Origin: Planctomycetes bacterium UBA2386 | GTDB taxonomy: Bacteria > Planctomycetota > UBA1135 > UBA2386 | Assembly (NCBI GenBank): GCA_002343845.1 | Contig: DDSQ01000045.1 | Span: forward strand, 9,117-22,342 | Direction of reading: 5' to 3' | DNA length: 13,226 nucleotides | Shown: one piece after another, positions 1 through 7,321 of the stretch | Numbering within the stretch: the first letter of the stretch is position 1 | Layout: each line of letters starts with the position of its first letter | The notes under the pieces: generated by a model | The model's database searches: none | What the model was told of the DNA's origin: nothing | The model's input: the letters and a program-made list of their open reading frames with translations, nothing else | Position numbers and translations under genes: made by a program

Positions 1-4
1 CCCG

Positions 5-32
5 CCGGTCGTGCGCCGAGCGCACCGACCGG
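5..32. repeat. GC-rich inverted repeat (hairpin 1)
   Basis: The arms at 5-15 and 21-32 pair over 11 bp with one bulged base (C25) and a 5-nt loop. It lies just outside the 3' end of the minus-strand polymerase gene, next to a second, stronger hairpin. Neither has a clear T-run, so a role in transcription termination or mRNA 3'-end protection is only an inference. No coding sequence is supported in 1-107. Confidence 0.35.
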
Positions 33-36
33 CCCG

Positions 37-74
37 AACGACCCGCGTCGCGCGTTCGCGCGGCGCGGGTCGTT
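37..74. terminator. Strong hairpin downstream of dnaE-type gene, possible terminator
   Basis: The 17-nt arms AACGACCCGCGTCGCGC (37-53) and 58-74 pair fully apart from one T-G wobble (48/63), around a 4-nt loop. The hairpin begins about 34 nt past the polymerase stop codon. There is no long T-run on the minus strand; on the plus strand the stem is followed by a short TTTCGTGT. It could be an intrinsic terminator of the GC-rich type without a U-tail, or a bidirectional barrier between genes. Confidence 0.45.
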
Positions 75-107
75 TCGTGTCGGCACCAGACCCGGCAGCC
101 GCCGCCC

Positions 108-3100
108 TCATCGCGTGGCGAGTTCGACGTCGAGCACGCGCAACCCGACCCCGCCGAGTCGTTCCTCGACCACTCCCTTCACGACGTACGGCCCGCGCCC
201 CTGCAGGATCCCCCCGCAGCGCATCCAGGTCGCGTGGAACATCGTCGCCTCGACGATGCCGGTGCCGTCCTCGATGGTGACGAAGCACATCCCGCCCTGG
301 GCGTTGCGGTGCCCGCGCATCGCCACGGCGAACCCGCAGACGCGCACGACCTTGCCGAGTTCGGCCGCCACGCGTCCGCACGGCACGCAGTGCGCGAGCA
401 CCGGCAGCGCTCCGCGGCGCCACGCGACGTCGACCGCATGCCGGCCGAGCGTGAAGCCGAGCAGGTCGAGTTCGGCGGCCGCGCGCTGCTCCTCGCCGAA
501 CTCGGGCAGGGTCGGCCACTCGACCGCCCTCGGCTGGATCGCTTCGGCGAACAGCGCCCCGCGCGCCGCGTCGGCTTCCTGCGCCGCCGCGCGTTGCCCG
601 CGCGGCGTGCTCGCGACCTGCAGCCGCCACAGCAGCTCCGGGCGCGACGTGCCGAGCGCGTCGAGAGCGCCGACCAGGATCAGGTTCTCGGCCTCGTCGC
701 GCGCGCACCGCACGCGCTGCAGGAAGTCGGACAGCGACCGGAACGGGCCGCCGGCGGCGCGCGCCGTCGCGATCGCCCCGACCGTGCGCGCCGAGACGCC
801 GTGAACGTGGGCCATGCCGATGCGGATGGCGTTCGCGGACAACAGTTCGTGTTCGCCCTGCCCCTGCTGCACGCACGGCGCGTGCAGCCGAACGCCGAGG
901 CGCTTGGCCTCCTCGGCGTAGACGCCTGGAGCGAAGTAGCCGGCGTCGTTGCGCAACAGCGCGGCGAGGAACGCCGCCGGCCAGCGCGCCTTCAGGAACA
1001 CGCAACGCCAGGCGAGCCGTCCGTACGACACTGCATGCGCCTTGCAGAACGAGTAGCCGGCGAAACGCGCCATCTCCGCCCACACCAGCTCGATCGCCGC
1101 GCGCGGCAGCCCGCGTCGCAGGCCGGCGACCACGAACGCGTCCGCCTCGGCGGCCGGCGTGCGCGGCCCGGTCTTGCCGAGCTGCCGCCGCAGCGTGTCG
1201 CCCGCCGTCGCGTCGAGGCCGGCCACCGCCATCGCCGCCCGGATCACGTCTTCCTGGTAGAGCATGATGCCGAAGGTGTCGGCGAACACCTCCGCGAGCA
1301 GCGGATGCGCAGTGGCCACCGGCTCGAGCCCGCGCGCGCGGCGCACGAACGCTTCCTTCATGCCCGACGACGCCGGCCCGGGCCGCACCAACGCAATCGC
1401 CTGGATCACGCGTTCCTGCGTGCCGGCGGCCATCTGCTGCAGCAGCGAGCGCATCGCCGGCGACTCGACCTGGAAGCAGCCGAGCGTGCCGCCGCTCTTC
1501 ACCAGCGCCGCGGTGCGGGCGTCGTCCTCGGCGACGCGCTCGAGATCGGGAACCGGAACGCCGTGCCGGCGCAGCATCGCCGTGCAGTCCTGCACGATGG
1601 TGAGCGCGCGGTTGCCGAGCAGGTCGATCTTGACCATGCCGAGCCCCTCGACGAAGTGCATGTCGTACTGCGTGACGACGACGCCCTTCGCCGCGCGTTC
1701 GAGCGGCGCATGCGTGCGGATCGCTTCGGGCGTGATCACCACGCCGCCCGGATGCACGCCGAGGTGCCGCGGCGCCGCCAGCAGCCGTTGCGCGGCGGCC
1801 AGCAGCAGCCGTTCGCGTTCGGGCGGCAACGCGTCGCCGTCGTCCAGGCCGCTCCGGCGTTTGCCGTGCTGCCAGAACCCCGGCGTGCCCTCGACGACTG
1901 CCGCGAGGTCGAGGTCGGGGCGCGCATGCCACGGCAGCAGCTTGCTGCGCCGCGCCGCTTCGGCGACCGGCAGCCCGAGCACCTTCGCGGCTTCCTGGTA
2001 GGCGGCGCGTGGACCGCAGGTGACGAAGGTCGCGATGCGCGCGACGTGGTCGCGGCCGAAGTGCTCGTAGACCGCGTCGACGAGTTCGTCGCGTCGGCGC
2101 CAGCAGAAGTCGAGGTCGATGTCGGGCAGGTCGCCGCGCGCCGGATTCAGGAAGCGCTCGAACAGGAGCCCGTGGCGGATCGGGTCGGCATCGGTGAGTC
2201 CAAGGCAGTACGCAACCAGGCTGTCGGCGGCCGAGCCGCGGCCGAGGAACGGGATCTCTCTCGCGCGCGCAAGGTCGGCGATCGCGACGACGGCGAGGAA
2301 GTACGGCGCGAAGCCCATGCCCGCGATCACCGCGAGTTCCCGTTCGGCGCGCGATGCCGCCGCCGTTCGTTCGGTGTCGTGGTAACGCCGTGCCAGTCCG
2401 GCGACCACGAGTTCGCGCAGGCGTGCATCGGCCGAGACGCCCGCTGGCAGCGTGATCGGCGGGAAGATCGGCGCTGCCCGGTCCGGGAACGACAGCGTGC
2501 AGCTCGCCAGCACTTCGGCGGCGACCGCGAGCGCTTCGGGATGGTCGTCGTGGCCAGCATCGAGCGCCGCCGACAGGTGCGCCGAAGCCCCGGCCTGGAC
2601 GATGCCGTGCAGATCGGCGTCCGGATCCCCGCCACGCAGTCCACGGTTCCACTTCACGGCGAGGAAGAGCCGGTGCTGCGCGCGCTCCTCGGCGCGCGCG
2701 AACCACACGTCGTGCACGGCGCACGACCGCAGCTCGAGGTCGCGTGCGACCGCCACGAGCTGGTGCCGCGGCCAGGGGCGCGACGGATCGGGCAGCTTGC
2801 GGCCGGTCCCCGGCTCTTCGATGCCACCCTCGACGGCCGGTGGCGGGGCGTTCGCGGCGGGCGCGAACCGCGGCGGCAGCATCACCAGCAACCGATCCGG
2901 CGGCACCCGCGCCGCGAGTGCCGGCAGCAACCGCAGGTCGCCGCAGAGGAACCACAGCCCTTCGGCGTGCCGTTCGCACGCGCGCGGCAGGTCGAAGGGC
3001 ATCTCACCGCCGATGCCGTTGCGTTCCCCGATCAGCGCACACAACGAGCGATACCCCGCGCGATCGCGCGCGATCACGACCAGCCGCGCCGACGGCGTCA

Positions 3101-3296
3101 CGAGCTCGCAGCCGAACACCGCCTGCAGACCGACGCGCGCCGCTTCGCGCGCGAACGGCAGCAGTCCATAGAGGCCATTCGTGTCGGCGAGCACCAGGTG
3201 CGAGTGCCGGCAGCGCACCGCTTCTTCGCAGAGCTCACGCGGCGCGCATGGCGCGGTCAGCAGCGAGTAGTGCGTGCGGGCGAGCAGCAGGACCAC
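108..3296 (-). CDS. DNA polymerase III alpha subunit, DnaE2/ImuC-like (probable error-prone polymerase)
   Basis: This is a C-family DNA polymerase of 1062 aa with a GTG start and TGA stop. An N-terminal PHP domain (about 1-220) is followed by the polymerase core. The core carries GRGSAADS (352-359) and PDIDLDF (391-397, catalytic D392 and D394), with the third metal aspartate in KIDLLG (D558). HPGGVVIT lies at 515-522, a FAGYSFCKAHAVSY fingers-type motif and an HhH segment come later, and a C-terminal OB fold ends the protein. It is shorter than replicative DnaE (about 1160 aa) and resembles the mutagenic DnaE2/ImuC group in length and in the GRDHVARIATFVT region, so translesion synthesis is likely but not proven. 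The PHP metal site is degenerate: H9 and S11 are present, but the usual TDH reads ADT. No imuA or imuB is visible nearby. The gene lies 100 nt downstream of the RRM gene and probably has its own promoter. Confidence 0.9.
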   Translation of the reverse strand: MVLLLARTHYSLLTAPCAPRELCEEAVRCRHSHLVLADTNGLYGLLPFAREAARVGLQAVFGCELVTPSARLVVIARDRAGYRSLCALIGERNGIGGEMPFDLPRACERHAEGLWFLCGDLRLLPALAARVPPDRLLVMLPPRFAPAANAPPPAVEGGIEEPGTGRKLPDPSRPWPRHQLVAVARDLELRSCAVHDVWFARAEERAQHRLFLAVKWNRGLRGGDPDADLHGIVQAGASAHLSAALDAGHDDHPEALAVAAEVLASCTLSFPDRAAPIFPPITLPAGVSADARLRELVVAGLARRYHDTERTAAASRAERELAVIAGMGFAPYFLAVVAIADLARAREIPFLGRGSAADSLVAYCLGLTDADPIRHGLLFERFLNPARGDLPDIDLDFCWRRRDELVDAVYEHFGRDHVARIATFVTCGPRAAYQEAAKVLGLPVAEAARRSKLLPWHARPDLDLAAVVEGTPGFWQHGKRRSGLDDGDALPPERERLLLAAAQRLLAAPRHLGVHPGGVVITPEAIRTHAPLERAAKGVVVTQYDMHFVEGLGMVKIDLLGNRALTIVQDCTAMLRRHGVPVPDLERVAEDDARTAALVKSGGTLGCFQVESPAMRSLLQQMAAGTQERVIQAIALVRPGPASSGMKEAFVRRARGLEPVATAHPLLAEVFADTFGIMLYQEDVIRAAMAVAGLDATAGDTLRRQLGKTGPRTPAAEADAFVVAGLRRGLPRAAIELVWAEMARFAGYSFCKAHAVSYGRLAWRCVFLKARWPAAFLAALLRNDAGYFAPGVYAEEAKRLGVRLHAPCVQQGQGEHELLSANAIRIGMAHVHGVSARTVGAIATARAAGGPFRSLSDFLQRVRCARDEAENLILVGALDALGTSRPELLWRLQVASTPRGQRAAAQEADAARGALFAEAIQPRAVEWPTLPEFGEEQRAAAELDLLGFTLGRHAVDVAWRRGALPVLAHCVPCGRVAAELGKVVRVCGFAVAMRGHRNAQGGMCFVTIEDGTGIVEATMFHATWMRCGGILQGRGPYVVKGVVEERLGGVGLRVLDVELATR

Positions 3297-3302
3297 GCCT
3301 GC

Positions 3303-3321
3303 GGTATACCTAACGGATACC
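3303..3321. promoter_or_regulatory. Imperfect 19-bp palindrome over the dnaE promoter, candidate operator
   Basis: GGTATACCTAACGGATACC is an inverted repeat with matching outer half-sites GGTAT and ATACC; seven of nine base pairs match. It covers the -10-like hexamer of the polymerase promoter and stands out as an AT-richer island in very GC-rich DNA. DnaE2/ImuC genes are commonly LexA-controlled in other bacteria, so a LexA-type operator is an attractive guess, but the motif does not match the classic CTGT-N8-ACAG or GAAC-N4-GTTC boxes. Confidence 0.4.
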
Positions 3322-3330
3322 GAACATCAA
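3303..3330 (-). promoter_or_regulatory. Candidate sigma70-type promoter of the dnaE-like gene
   Basis: On the minus strand TTGATG (3330-3325) and TATACC (3308-3303) are separated by 16 nt. Only 6 nt separate the -10-like hexamer from the GTG start at 3296, so a transcript would begin at or next to the start codon and be leaderless. No Shine-Dalgarno sequence is visible. The assignment rests on consensus similarity only. Confidence 0.45.
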
Positions 3331-3396
3331 CCGGGCCGATTCCCACCTGGGTGCCGGGGCGCCGAGGCGCGAACCGACGGGCCGACGCGTGCCGGG

Positions 3397-3912
3397 CTAC
3401 TCGTCGTCGTCGTCGTAGTGCCGATTGCCGCGGCGACCACCGTGATCGTCGTTGCCACCACCGCCGCCGCCGCCACCCCGCTTCTTCTGCGACGCGCGAC
3501 GTTGCTCCATCTCCCGTTCGCGCTCGCGCGCCGGCCGTGCATCGGGTCCGAAACTCCGCCCGCGCGGTTCGCCGCTCGGACCGCCCGGCCCACCCCCCGG
3601 CCCCGCCGGCCGTGGACCACCCGGGCCTGCGCCCGGGCCTCGCGGCCCGCCCGGACCCGCGCGCCGTTCTTCCGCTTCCGTCACGCGGATCTGGCGCATG
3701 CCGATCATGACGCCATCCATCGCCGCGATCGCCGCGCGCGCATCGTCGTCGGTCGCCATCTCGACGAACGCGAACCCGCGCGGCCGCTGCGTTTCGCGAT
3801 CGAGGACGATGTGCACGCGCTCGACGGTGCGCCCATCCTGGGCGAACGCCGCGAGCAGCGCGGCCTCGTCGGCATCGTACGGGAGGTTCCCGACGTACAG
3901 TCTCTTGCCCAT
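3397..3912 (-). CDS. RRM-domain RNA-binding protein with Gly/Pro-rich and acidic tail
   Basis: This 171-aa protein is a single RNA recognition motif followed by low-complexity sequence. RNP2 is LYVGNL (5-10) and RNP1 is RGFAFVEM (45-52), with the beta-alpha-beta spacing normal for bacterial RRM proteins of the cyanobacterial Rbp type, so single-stranded RNA binding in the cytoplasm is expected. Residues 86-125 are Gly/Pro/Arg-rich, 126-145 are charged, and the protein ends in eight glycines, a short basic patch and DDDDE. I chose the ATG at 3912 because AGAGGAAG lies 10 nt upstream and RNP2 begins four residues in; an in-frame start at 3945 would add 11 unlikely residues. Its role is unknown; post-transcriptional or cold/stress regulation would be typical. 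It is divergent from msrA and 100 nt upstream of the polymerase gene. Confidence 0.9.
   Translation of the reverse strand: MGKRLYVGNLPYDADEAALLAAFAQDGRTVERVHIVLDRETQRPRGFAFVEMATDDDARAAIAAMDGVMIGMRQIRVTEAEERRAGPGGPRGPGAGPGGPRPAGPGGGPGGPSGEPRGRSFGPDARPAREREREMEQRRASQKKRGGGGGGGGNDDHGGRRGNRHYDDDDE
3401..3415. repeat. (TCG)5 microsatellite coding the acidic tail of the RRM protein
   Basis: Five TCG units on the plus strand encode the run of Asp residues just before the C-terminal Glu. A run of glycine codons lies close by (about 3450-3475). Both tracts are prone to slippage, and length changes in multiples of three would keep the frame. Confidence 0.6.
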
Positions 3913-3922
3913 GGCAGTGTGA

Positions 3923-3930
3923 CTTCCTCT
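3923..3930 (-). promoter_or_regulatory. Ribosome binding site of the RRM gene
   Basis: AGAGGAAG on the minus strand lies 10 nt upstream of the ATG at 3912. It is one of the few recognisable Shine-Dalgarno sequences in the window and decides the start of this gene. Confidence 0.65.
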
Positions 3931-4033
3931 GGGTCGCGGTCCCACGCGCCAGCCGTCGAGGAAGCCGCCTCAGCGAGGTGTCGGTCCGGCCAGTGCGTGC
4001 CACCGCGCGGGCAGCCCCGCACGGACGGGCCGG

Positions 4034-4061
4034 ATGATACTGGCGACCCGCCGGGCCGGAA
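4034..4061 (-). promoter_or_regulatory. Weak candidate promoter for the RRM gene
   Basis: On the minus strand TTCCGG (4061-4056) and TATCAT (4039-4034) are 16 nt apart. The -10 element is fair and the -35 poor. A transcript from here would have a leader of about 115 nt before the ATG at 3912. Confidence 0.25.
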
Positions 4062-4084
4062 GCGCCTCGCCCACATTCCCCCTG

Positions 4085-4112
4085 TTGGTGGCCGGCAGCA
4101 GCGGCCTACTGT
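4085..4112 (+). promoter_or_regulatory. Candidate promoter of msrA, possibly leaderless
   Basis: TTGGTG (4085-4090) and TACTGT (4107-4112) are separated by 16 nt. The ATG of msrA follows 7 nt after the -10-like hexamer, which would place the transcription start at the start codon. No Shine-Dalgarno sequence precedes the gene, which fits a leaderless transcript. Confidence 0.35.
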
Positions 4113-4119
4113 GGCGCCC

Positions 4120-4800
4120 ATGCCCAAGCCACGTCCGGCCCTTGCCACAGTCGCCGCGTTGGCCCTCGTCGCCTGCCAGGGACAGGAGTCCGAGACCATG
4201 GCGCCGACGCCACCGCCGGTCGTCGCCAACCCCGAGGAGAACCCGACCATGCCGCCCGAACCGACTCCCGCTCCGCTCCCCGCCGGCAGGCAGATCGCGA
4301 CCTTCGCCAACGGCTGCTTCTGGTGCACCGAGGCCGTGCTCGAACAACTGCCCGGGGTGCTCGACGTGGTCTCGGGCTACATGGGCGGCGAGGTCACCAA
4401 CCCGACCTACCAGCAGATCTGCACCGGCGAGACCGGCCACGCCGAGTGCGTGCGCGTGACCTTCGACCCGACCAAGGTGACGTTCGAAACGCTGCTCGAG
4501 TGGTTCTTCCGCTCGCACGACCCGACGACCTTGAACCGCCAGGGCGCCGACGTCGGCACGCAGTACCGCTCGGCGATCTTCTTCCACGACCGCGGCCAGC
4601 ACGAACAGGCGCTGGCGGCGATCGCGAAGTACCAGCCGCGCTTCGCCAAGCCGATCGTCACCGAACTCAGCGCTGCGTCGACGTTCTGGCCAGCCGAGGA
4701 CTACCACCAGGACTACTTCCGCAAGCACCCGAACCAAGGCTACTGCCGCGCGGTGATCGCGCCGAAGCTGCAGAAGCTCGGGCTCGAGGACGCGCGGTAG
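4120..4800 (+). CDS. msrA: Peptide methionine (S)-S-oxide reductase MsrA, predicted lipoprotein
   Basis: MsrA reduces methionine-S-sulfoxide in oxidised proteins. This copy has 226 aa. It starts with a lipoprotein signal (MPKPRP, then a hydrophobic stretch ending in lipobox LVAC, lipidated C19) and a Pro-rich linker (28-55). The MsrA domain then carries the catalytic motif GCFWC (65-69, nucleophile C66, second Cys C69), the substrate-site motif GTQYRS and a C-terminal NQGYC with C209 as probable resolving cysteine. Domain length is normal for the family. The ATG at 4120 is chosen because the signal peptide begins there; the longer open frame upstream is antisense to the RRM gene. The lipobox places the enzyme in the cell envelope, so it needs an exported electron donor. 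The selenocysteine thioredoxin-like protein of this window is a possible one, but that link is inference. The gene ends 9 nt from the convergent DUF1579 gene. Confidence 0.95.
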   Translation: MPKPRPALATVAALALVACQGQESETMAPTPPPVVANPEENPTMPPEPTPAPLPAGRQIATFANGCFWCTEAVLEQLPGVLDVVSGYMGGEVTNPTYQQICTGETGHAECVRVTFDPTKVTFETLLEWFFRSHDPTTLNRQGADVGTQYRSAIFFHDRGQHEQALAAIAKYQPRFAKPIVTELSAASTFWPAEDYHQDYFRKHPNQGYCRAVIAPKLQKLGLEDAR

Positions 4801-4809
4801 CCGCGCCCC

Positions 4810-5373
4810 TCACCGCTTCGTCCAGCGCTGGCGCTGCAGTTCGAACTCCACGCCCTCGTGCGTGTCGTAGAGCCGCACCGCCACCACACCTTCGGCCGAC
4901 AGGTCGACGACCTGCCGGAACGGGCGCCCGGTCGGCTCGCGGGCGTCCGCGAGCGAACCCCGCAGCGTCAGCACGCCGGCCTCGGGCAGTGCCGGCGGGC
5001 CGCTGCACTCGACCGACCACGTGCTGAGGTCGTCGCGCCACGACGACGTCCAGAGCTGGCGCAGCGCATCGAAGCCGAAGATCTGCACGGCGTGCACGGT
5101 CGCCGGCGCGATCGCCAGCGTGTAGTCGGCGACGACGTAGCGGCCACCGAGGATCGCCGCCGCGCGCACGCTGCCGCGATCCTCACGCGGTGATTCGCCC
5201 CGCAACTGCGTCGTCAGCACGACGTCCCACTCGCCGACGAGCCGCTGCAACCTCGCGTGGTGCGCGTCGGTCTGCGCCACTGCGTTCGCCTTCTGCAGCA
5301 CGGCGGGCGACGGCGGATCCTGCGGCCAGGCGAAGGCGACGGCGAACAGCGCAGCGACGACGGCGGACTTCAT
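4810..5373 (-). CDS. Exported DUF1579 family protein
   Basis: This 187-aa protein has a signal peptide (about 1-18, ending near AFAWPQD) followed by one DUF1579-type domain. The typical features are LVGEWDVV near the start, ILGGRYVVADY in the middle and FGFDALRQLWTSSWRDDLST. These suggest a lipocalin-like beta barrel, but the family has no defined biochemical role. It starts 38 nt after the redoxin fusion gene on the same strand, so the two are probably co-transcribed; no separate promoter or Shine-Dalgarno sequence is visible before the ATG at 5373. It is convergent with msrA at a 9-nt gap. Family assignment is good; function is unknown. Confidence 0.8.
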   Translation of the reverse strand: MKSAVVAALFAVAFAWPQDPPSPAVLQKANAVAQTDAHHARLQRLVGEWDVVLTTQLRGESPREDRGSVRAAAILGGRYVVADYTLAIAPATVHAVQIFGFDALRQLWTSSWRDDLSTWSVECSGPPALPEAGVLTLRGSLADAREPTGRPFRQVVDLSAEGVVAVRLYDTHEGVEFELQRQRWTKR

Positions 5374-5411
5374 CGCGGCAGCGGAACGTGGCGCGGCGCG
5401 CCCCGCAAGGG

Positions 5412-7199
5412 TCAGCGCCCCGGCGTCGGCAGCACGCGGCCGTTCGCCGGGTCGACGACGAGCCCGAGCCGTTCGGCCGCGGCGACCCAGAACACGAACA
5501 GGTACATCATCTCGTCGGTCGTCTCCTGTCCGAAGCGCACGGTCATCGCCGGATCGGGATTGGCCGGGTTCCACGCCGAGTTGTCGAAGTGCGCGAGCGC
5601 CTGGATGCGCGTGCCCTTGCCGAACGTCTTCTTGCCCGCGTGCCAGCGGTAGGACTGCTGCCAGTCGAAGTTGTAGTTGGGCACCGACAGCAGCGTCTCC
5701 GTCGTTCCATCCGGCGTCGTCGCCGTGGCGATCATGTCGCGACCGCGCAGGTGCATGTGCACGAACATGCCGATGCCCACCGCATCCTCGCGCAGCGTGC
5801 GGCTCGCGCGCACCGGATGCGCCATCGCCCCCGGCGGAATCGCGAACCGGAAGTCGGCGACGATCGCGACCTGCATCTCCTTCTCGACCTTGGTCCGCGG
5901 AAACCGCAGGCCGACCTGCAGCCGGTCCTGTTCTGGCTCGCCGGTCGCGACGTAGTGCGCCTGCAGCACCAGCGCCGAGCCGGCCGGAATGCGCACCGCG
6001 ATGCCGGGGTCCATCACCAGCGGGTCGCCGCCCGGCACGTAACCGGTGATGAAGCCGTCCTGCGAGAACTTCTCGCCGAGCTTCACGCGCGCGAGGTTGC
6101 AGTGGTGCAGCACGCGTTCGTTCTGCGGGCGGATCTCGATGGCCTCGACCCAGGTGTCGTGCTCGAAGCGGTACGGCAGCAGCAGGTAGTGGTACGGGAT
6201 CGGGCCTTCGGCAGGCAGGCGCGTCGGCGCCTTCATCGACAAGACGAGGTCCGGCTCGCCGATGCGCCAGCCGCCGGCCGGGCGCTCGGGCACCACGGCG
6301 GGCTGCCCCGGGTCGTCGACCGGAGCACCCGCGGCGACCCAGGCCCGCACGATCGCCAGTTCGCGCTCGTCGAGGCCGCGGTGGTTCTCGAACGAACCGT
6401 GCTTGCTGCTCGCGTACCACGGCGGCATGCGACCCTGGGCGACGACTTCGCCGATCATGTTCGCGTGCTTCTGCACCTGGGCGGCACTCAGCAACGCGAA
6501 CGGAGCTTCGCCGTCCGGGCGATGGCAGGTGATGCAGTGGCGATGCACGATCGGGGCCACATCGCGCAGGTAGCTGGGTGCCGCACCCGCAACCGCCGGT
6601 GCCGGGGTGATGCGGCAGCCGCTCACCTCCGTCGTCGGCACGGCGATCGGCGTGCCGGCGAGCAGTTCGTCGAGGGCCAGGCGCAGGTCGTCGCGGCTCG
6701 GCTGCGGGCGCGAACCCGAGTAGCCGTGCTGGTCGTCGACGCGCCCGCGGTAGACGATCCGCCGTTCCCGGTCGAGCACGACGGCTGTCGCCGTGCGATC
6801 GACGCCGCACGCAGCGGCCACCCGCAGGTCCACGTCCTTGCCGAACACCGCCGCCGGCGCCTTGTGCGCGACCTCGCCCACCGCGTCGACGAACGGGTCG
6901 CCCGCGCCGACGTTGACGACCAGCACGGTCACGCCGCGCGCCGCGTAGTCGCTTGCGATCTGGCCGATGCGCGGCAGATAGCGCTGCACCAGCGGGCACT
7001 CGATCGTCGCGAACCAGACGACGGTCGCGTTCGCTGCCGGCAGTTCGCGCAGCGTGCGCTGCTGCCACCGCAGGTCGACGAACGACGCTTCGGCGACGGT
7101 GCCGAGCGGAACGTCGCGCGGCGGGTCCTGCGCAGCGGCCTTCGCTGCGATCAGCAACGGGAGCAGGCGAGCGAGGAGGCCGGTGGCGCGCATCGACAT
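5412..7199 (-). CDS. Exported redoxin - cytochrome c - copper type II monooxygenase-like fusion protein
   Basis: This 595-aa multidomain protein has a signal peptide (1-23). An N-terminal AhpC/TSA-like redoxin domain (about 25-185) carries a peroxidatic-type Cys in ECPLVQRYLP (C68) and a second Cys at 131. A c-type cytochrome segment has the heme site CITCH (222-226) and likely axial M258 in GRMPPW. The C-terminal half (about 330-575) resembles peptidylglycine hydroxylating/dopamine beta-monooxygenase modules. All expected copper ligands seem present: HH (365-366) and H415 for the first copper, HMH (481, 483) plus M564 in the TDEMM motif for the second. Such fusions occur in Planctomycetota and Acidobacteriota, and their substrate is unknown. 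A heme-to-copper electron path is inferred. The start is ATG 7199, or the third codon at 7193; no Shine-Dalgarno sequence is seen. The DUF1579 gene follows in the same probable operon, and the EamA gene is divergent. Confidence 0.85.
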   Translation of the reverse strand: MSMRATGLLARLLPLLIAAKAAAQDPPRDVPLGTVAEASFVDLRWQQRTLRELPAANATVVWFATIECPLVQRYLPRIGQIASDYAARGVTVLVVNVGAGDPFVDAVGEVAHKAPAAVFGKDVDLRVAAACGVDRTATAVVLDRERRIVYRGRVDDQHGYSGSRPQPSRDDLRLALDELLAGTPIAVPTTEVSGCRITPAPAVAGAAPSYLRDVAPIVHRHCITCHRPDGEAPFALLSAAQVQKHANMIGEVVAQGRMPPWYASSKHGSFENHRGLDERELAIVRAWVAAGAPVDDPGQPAVVPERPAGGWRIGEPDLVLSMKAPTRLPAEGPIPYHYLLLPYRFEHDTWVEAIEIRPQNERVLHHCNLARVKLGEKFSQDGFITGYVPGGDPLVMDPGIAVRIPAGSALVLQAHYVATGEPEQDRLQVGLRFPRTKVEKEMQVAIVADFRFAIPPGAMAHPVRASRTLREDAVGIGMFVHMHLRGRDMIATATTPDGTTETLLSVPNYNFDWQQSYRWHAGKKTFGKGTRIQALAHFDNSAWNPANPDPAMTVRFGQETTDEMMYLFVFWVAAAERLGLVVDPANGRVLPTPGR

Positions 7200-7215
7200 A
7201 GCGTGACGTCGTGGC

Positions 7216-7239
7216 GCGAGCGCGTCCAGGCGCGCTCGC
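7216..7239. repeat. Perfect 9-bp inverted repeat between divergent genes
   Basis: GCGAGCGCG (7216-7224) and CGCGCTCGC (7231-7239) flank a 6-nt spacer TCCAGG. It lies in the 122-nt gap between the divergent redoxin-fusion and EamA genes, 17 nt upstream of the former's start. It could be an operator or an mRNA hairpin. The rest of this gap shows no clear promoter. Confidence 0.4.
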
Positions 7240-7321
7240 CATGAGTCGCGCCCCCATCACTCTTGACGGCCGCAGCCCGCAGCGGACCAATGCAGGTGTG
7301 ACCGTCCGCGGCAACGACGCC

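Noticed and set aside
234..3710. Plus-strand frame of 1158 aa antisense to the polymerase
   Set aside because: It is Arg/Ala-rich with no recognisable domain; a mirror frame typical of GC-rich DNA opposite a real gene.
3274..4119. Long N-terminal extension of the MsrA frame
   Set aside because: It is antisense to the RRM gene; the lipoprotein signal begins at ATG 4120.
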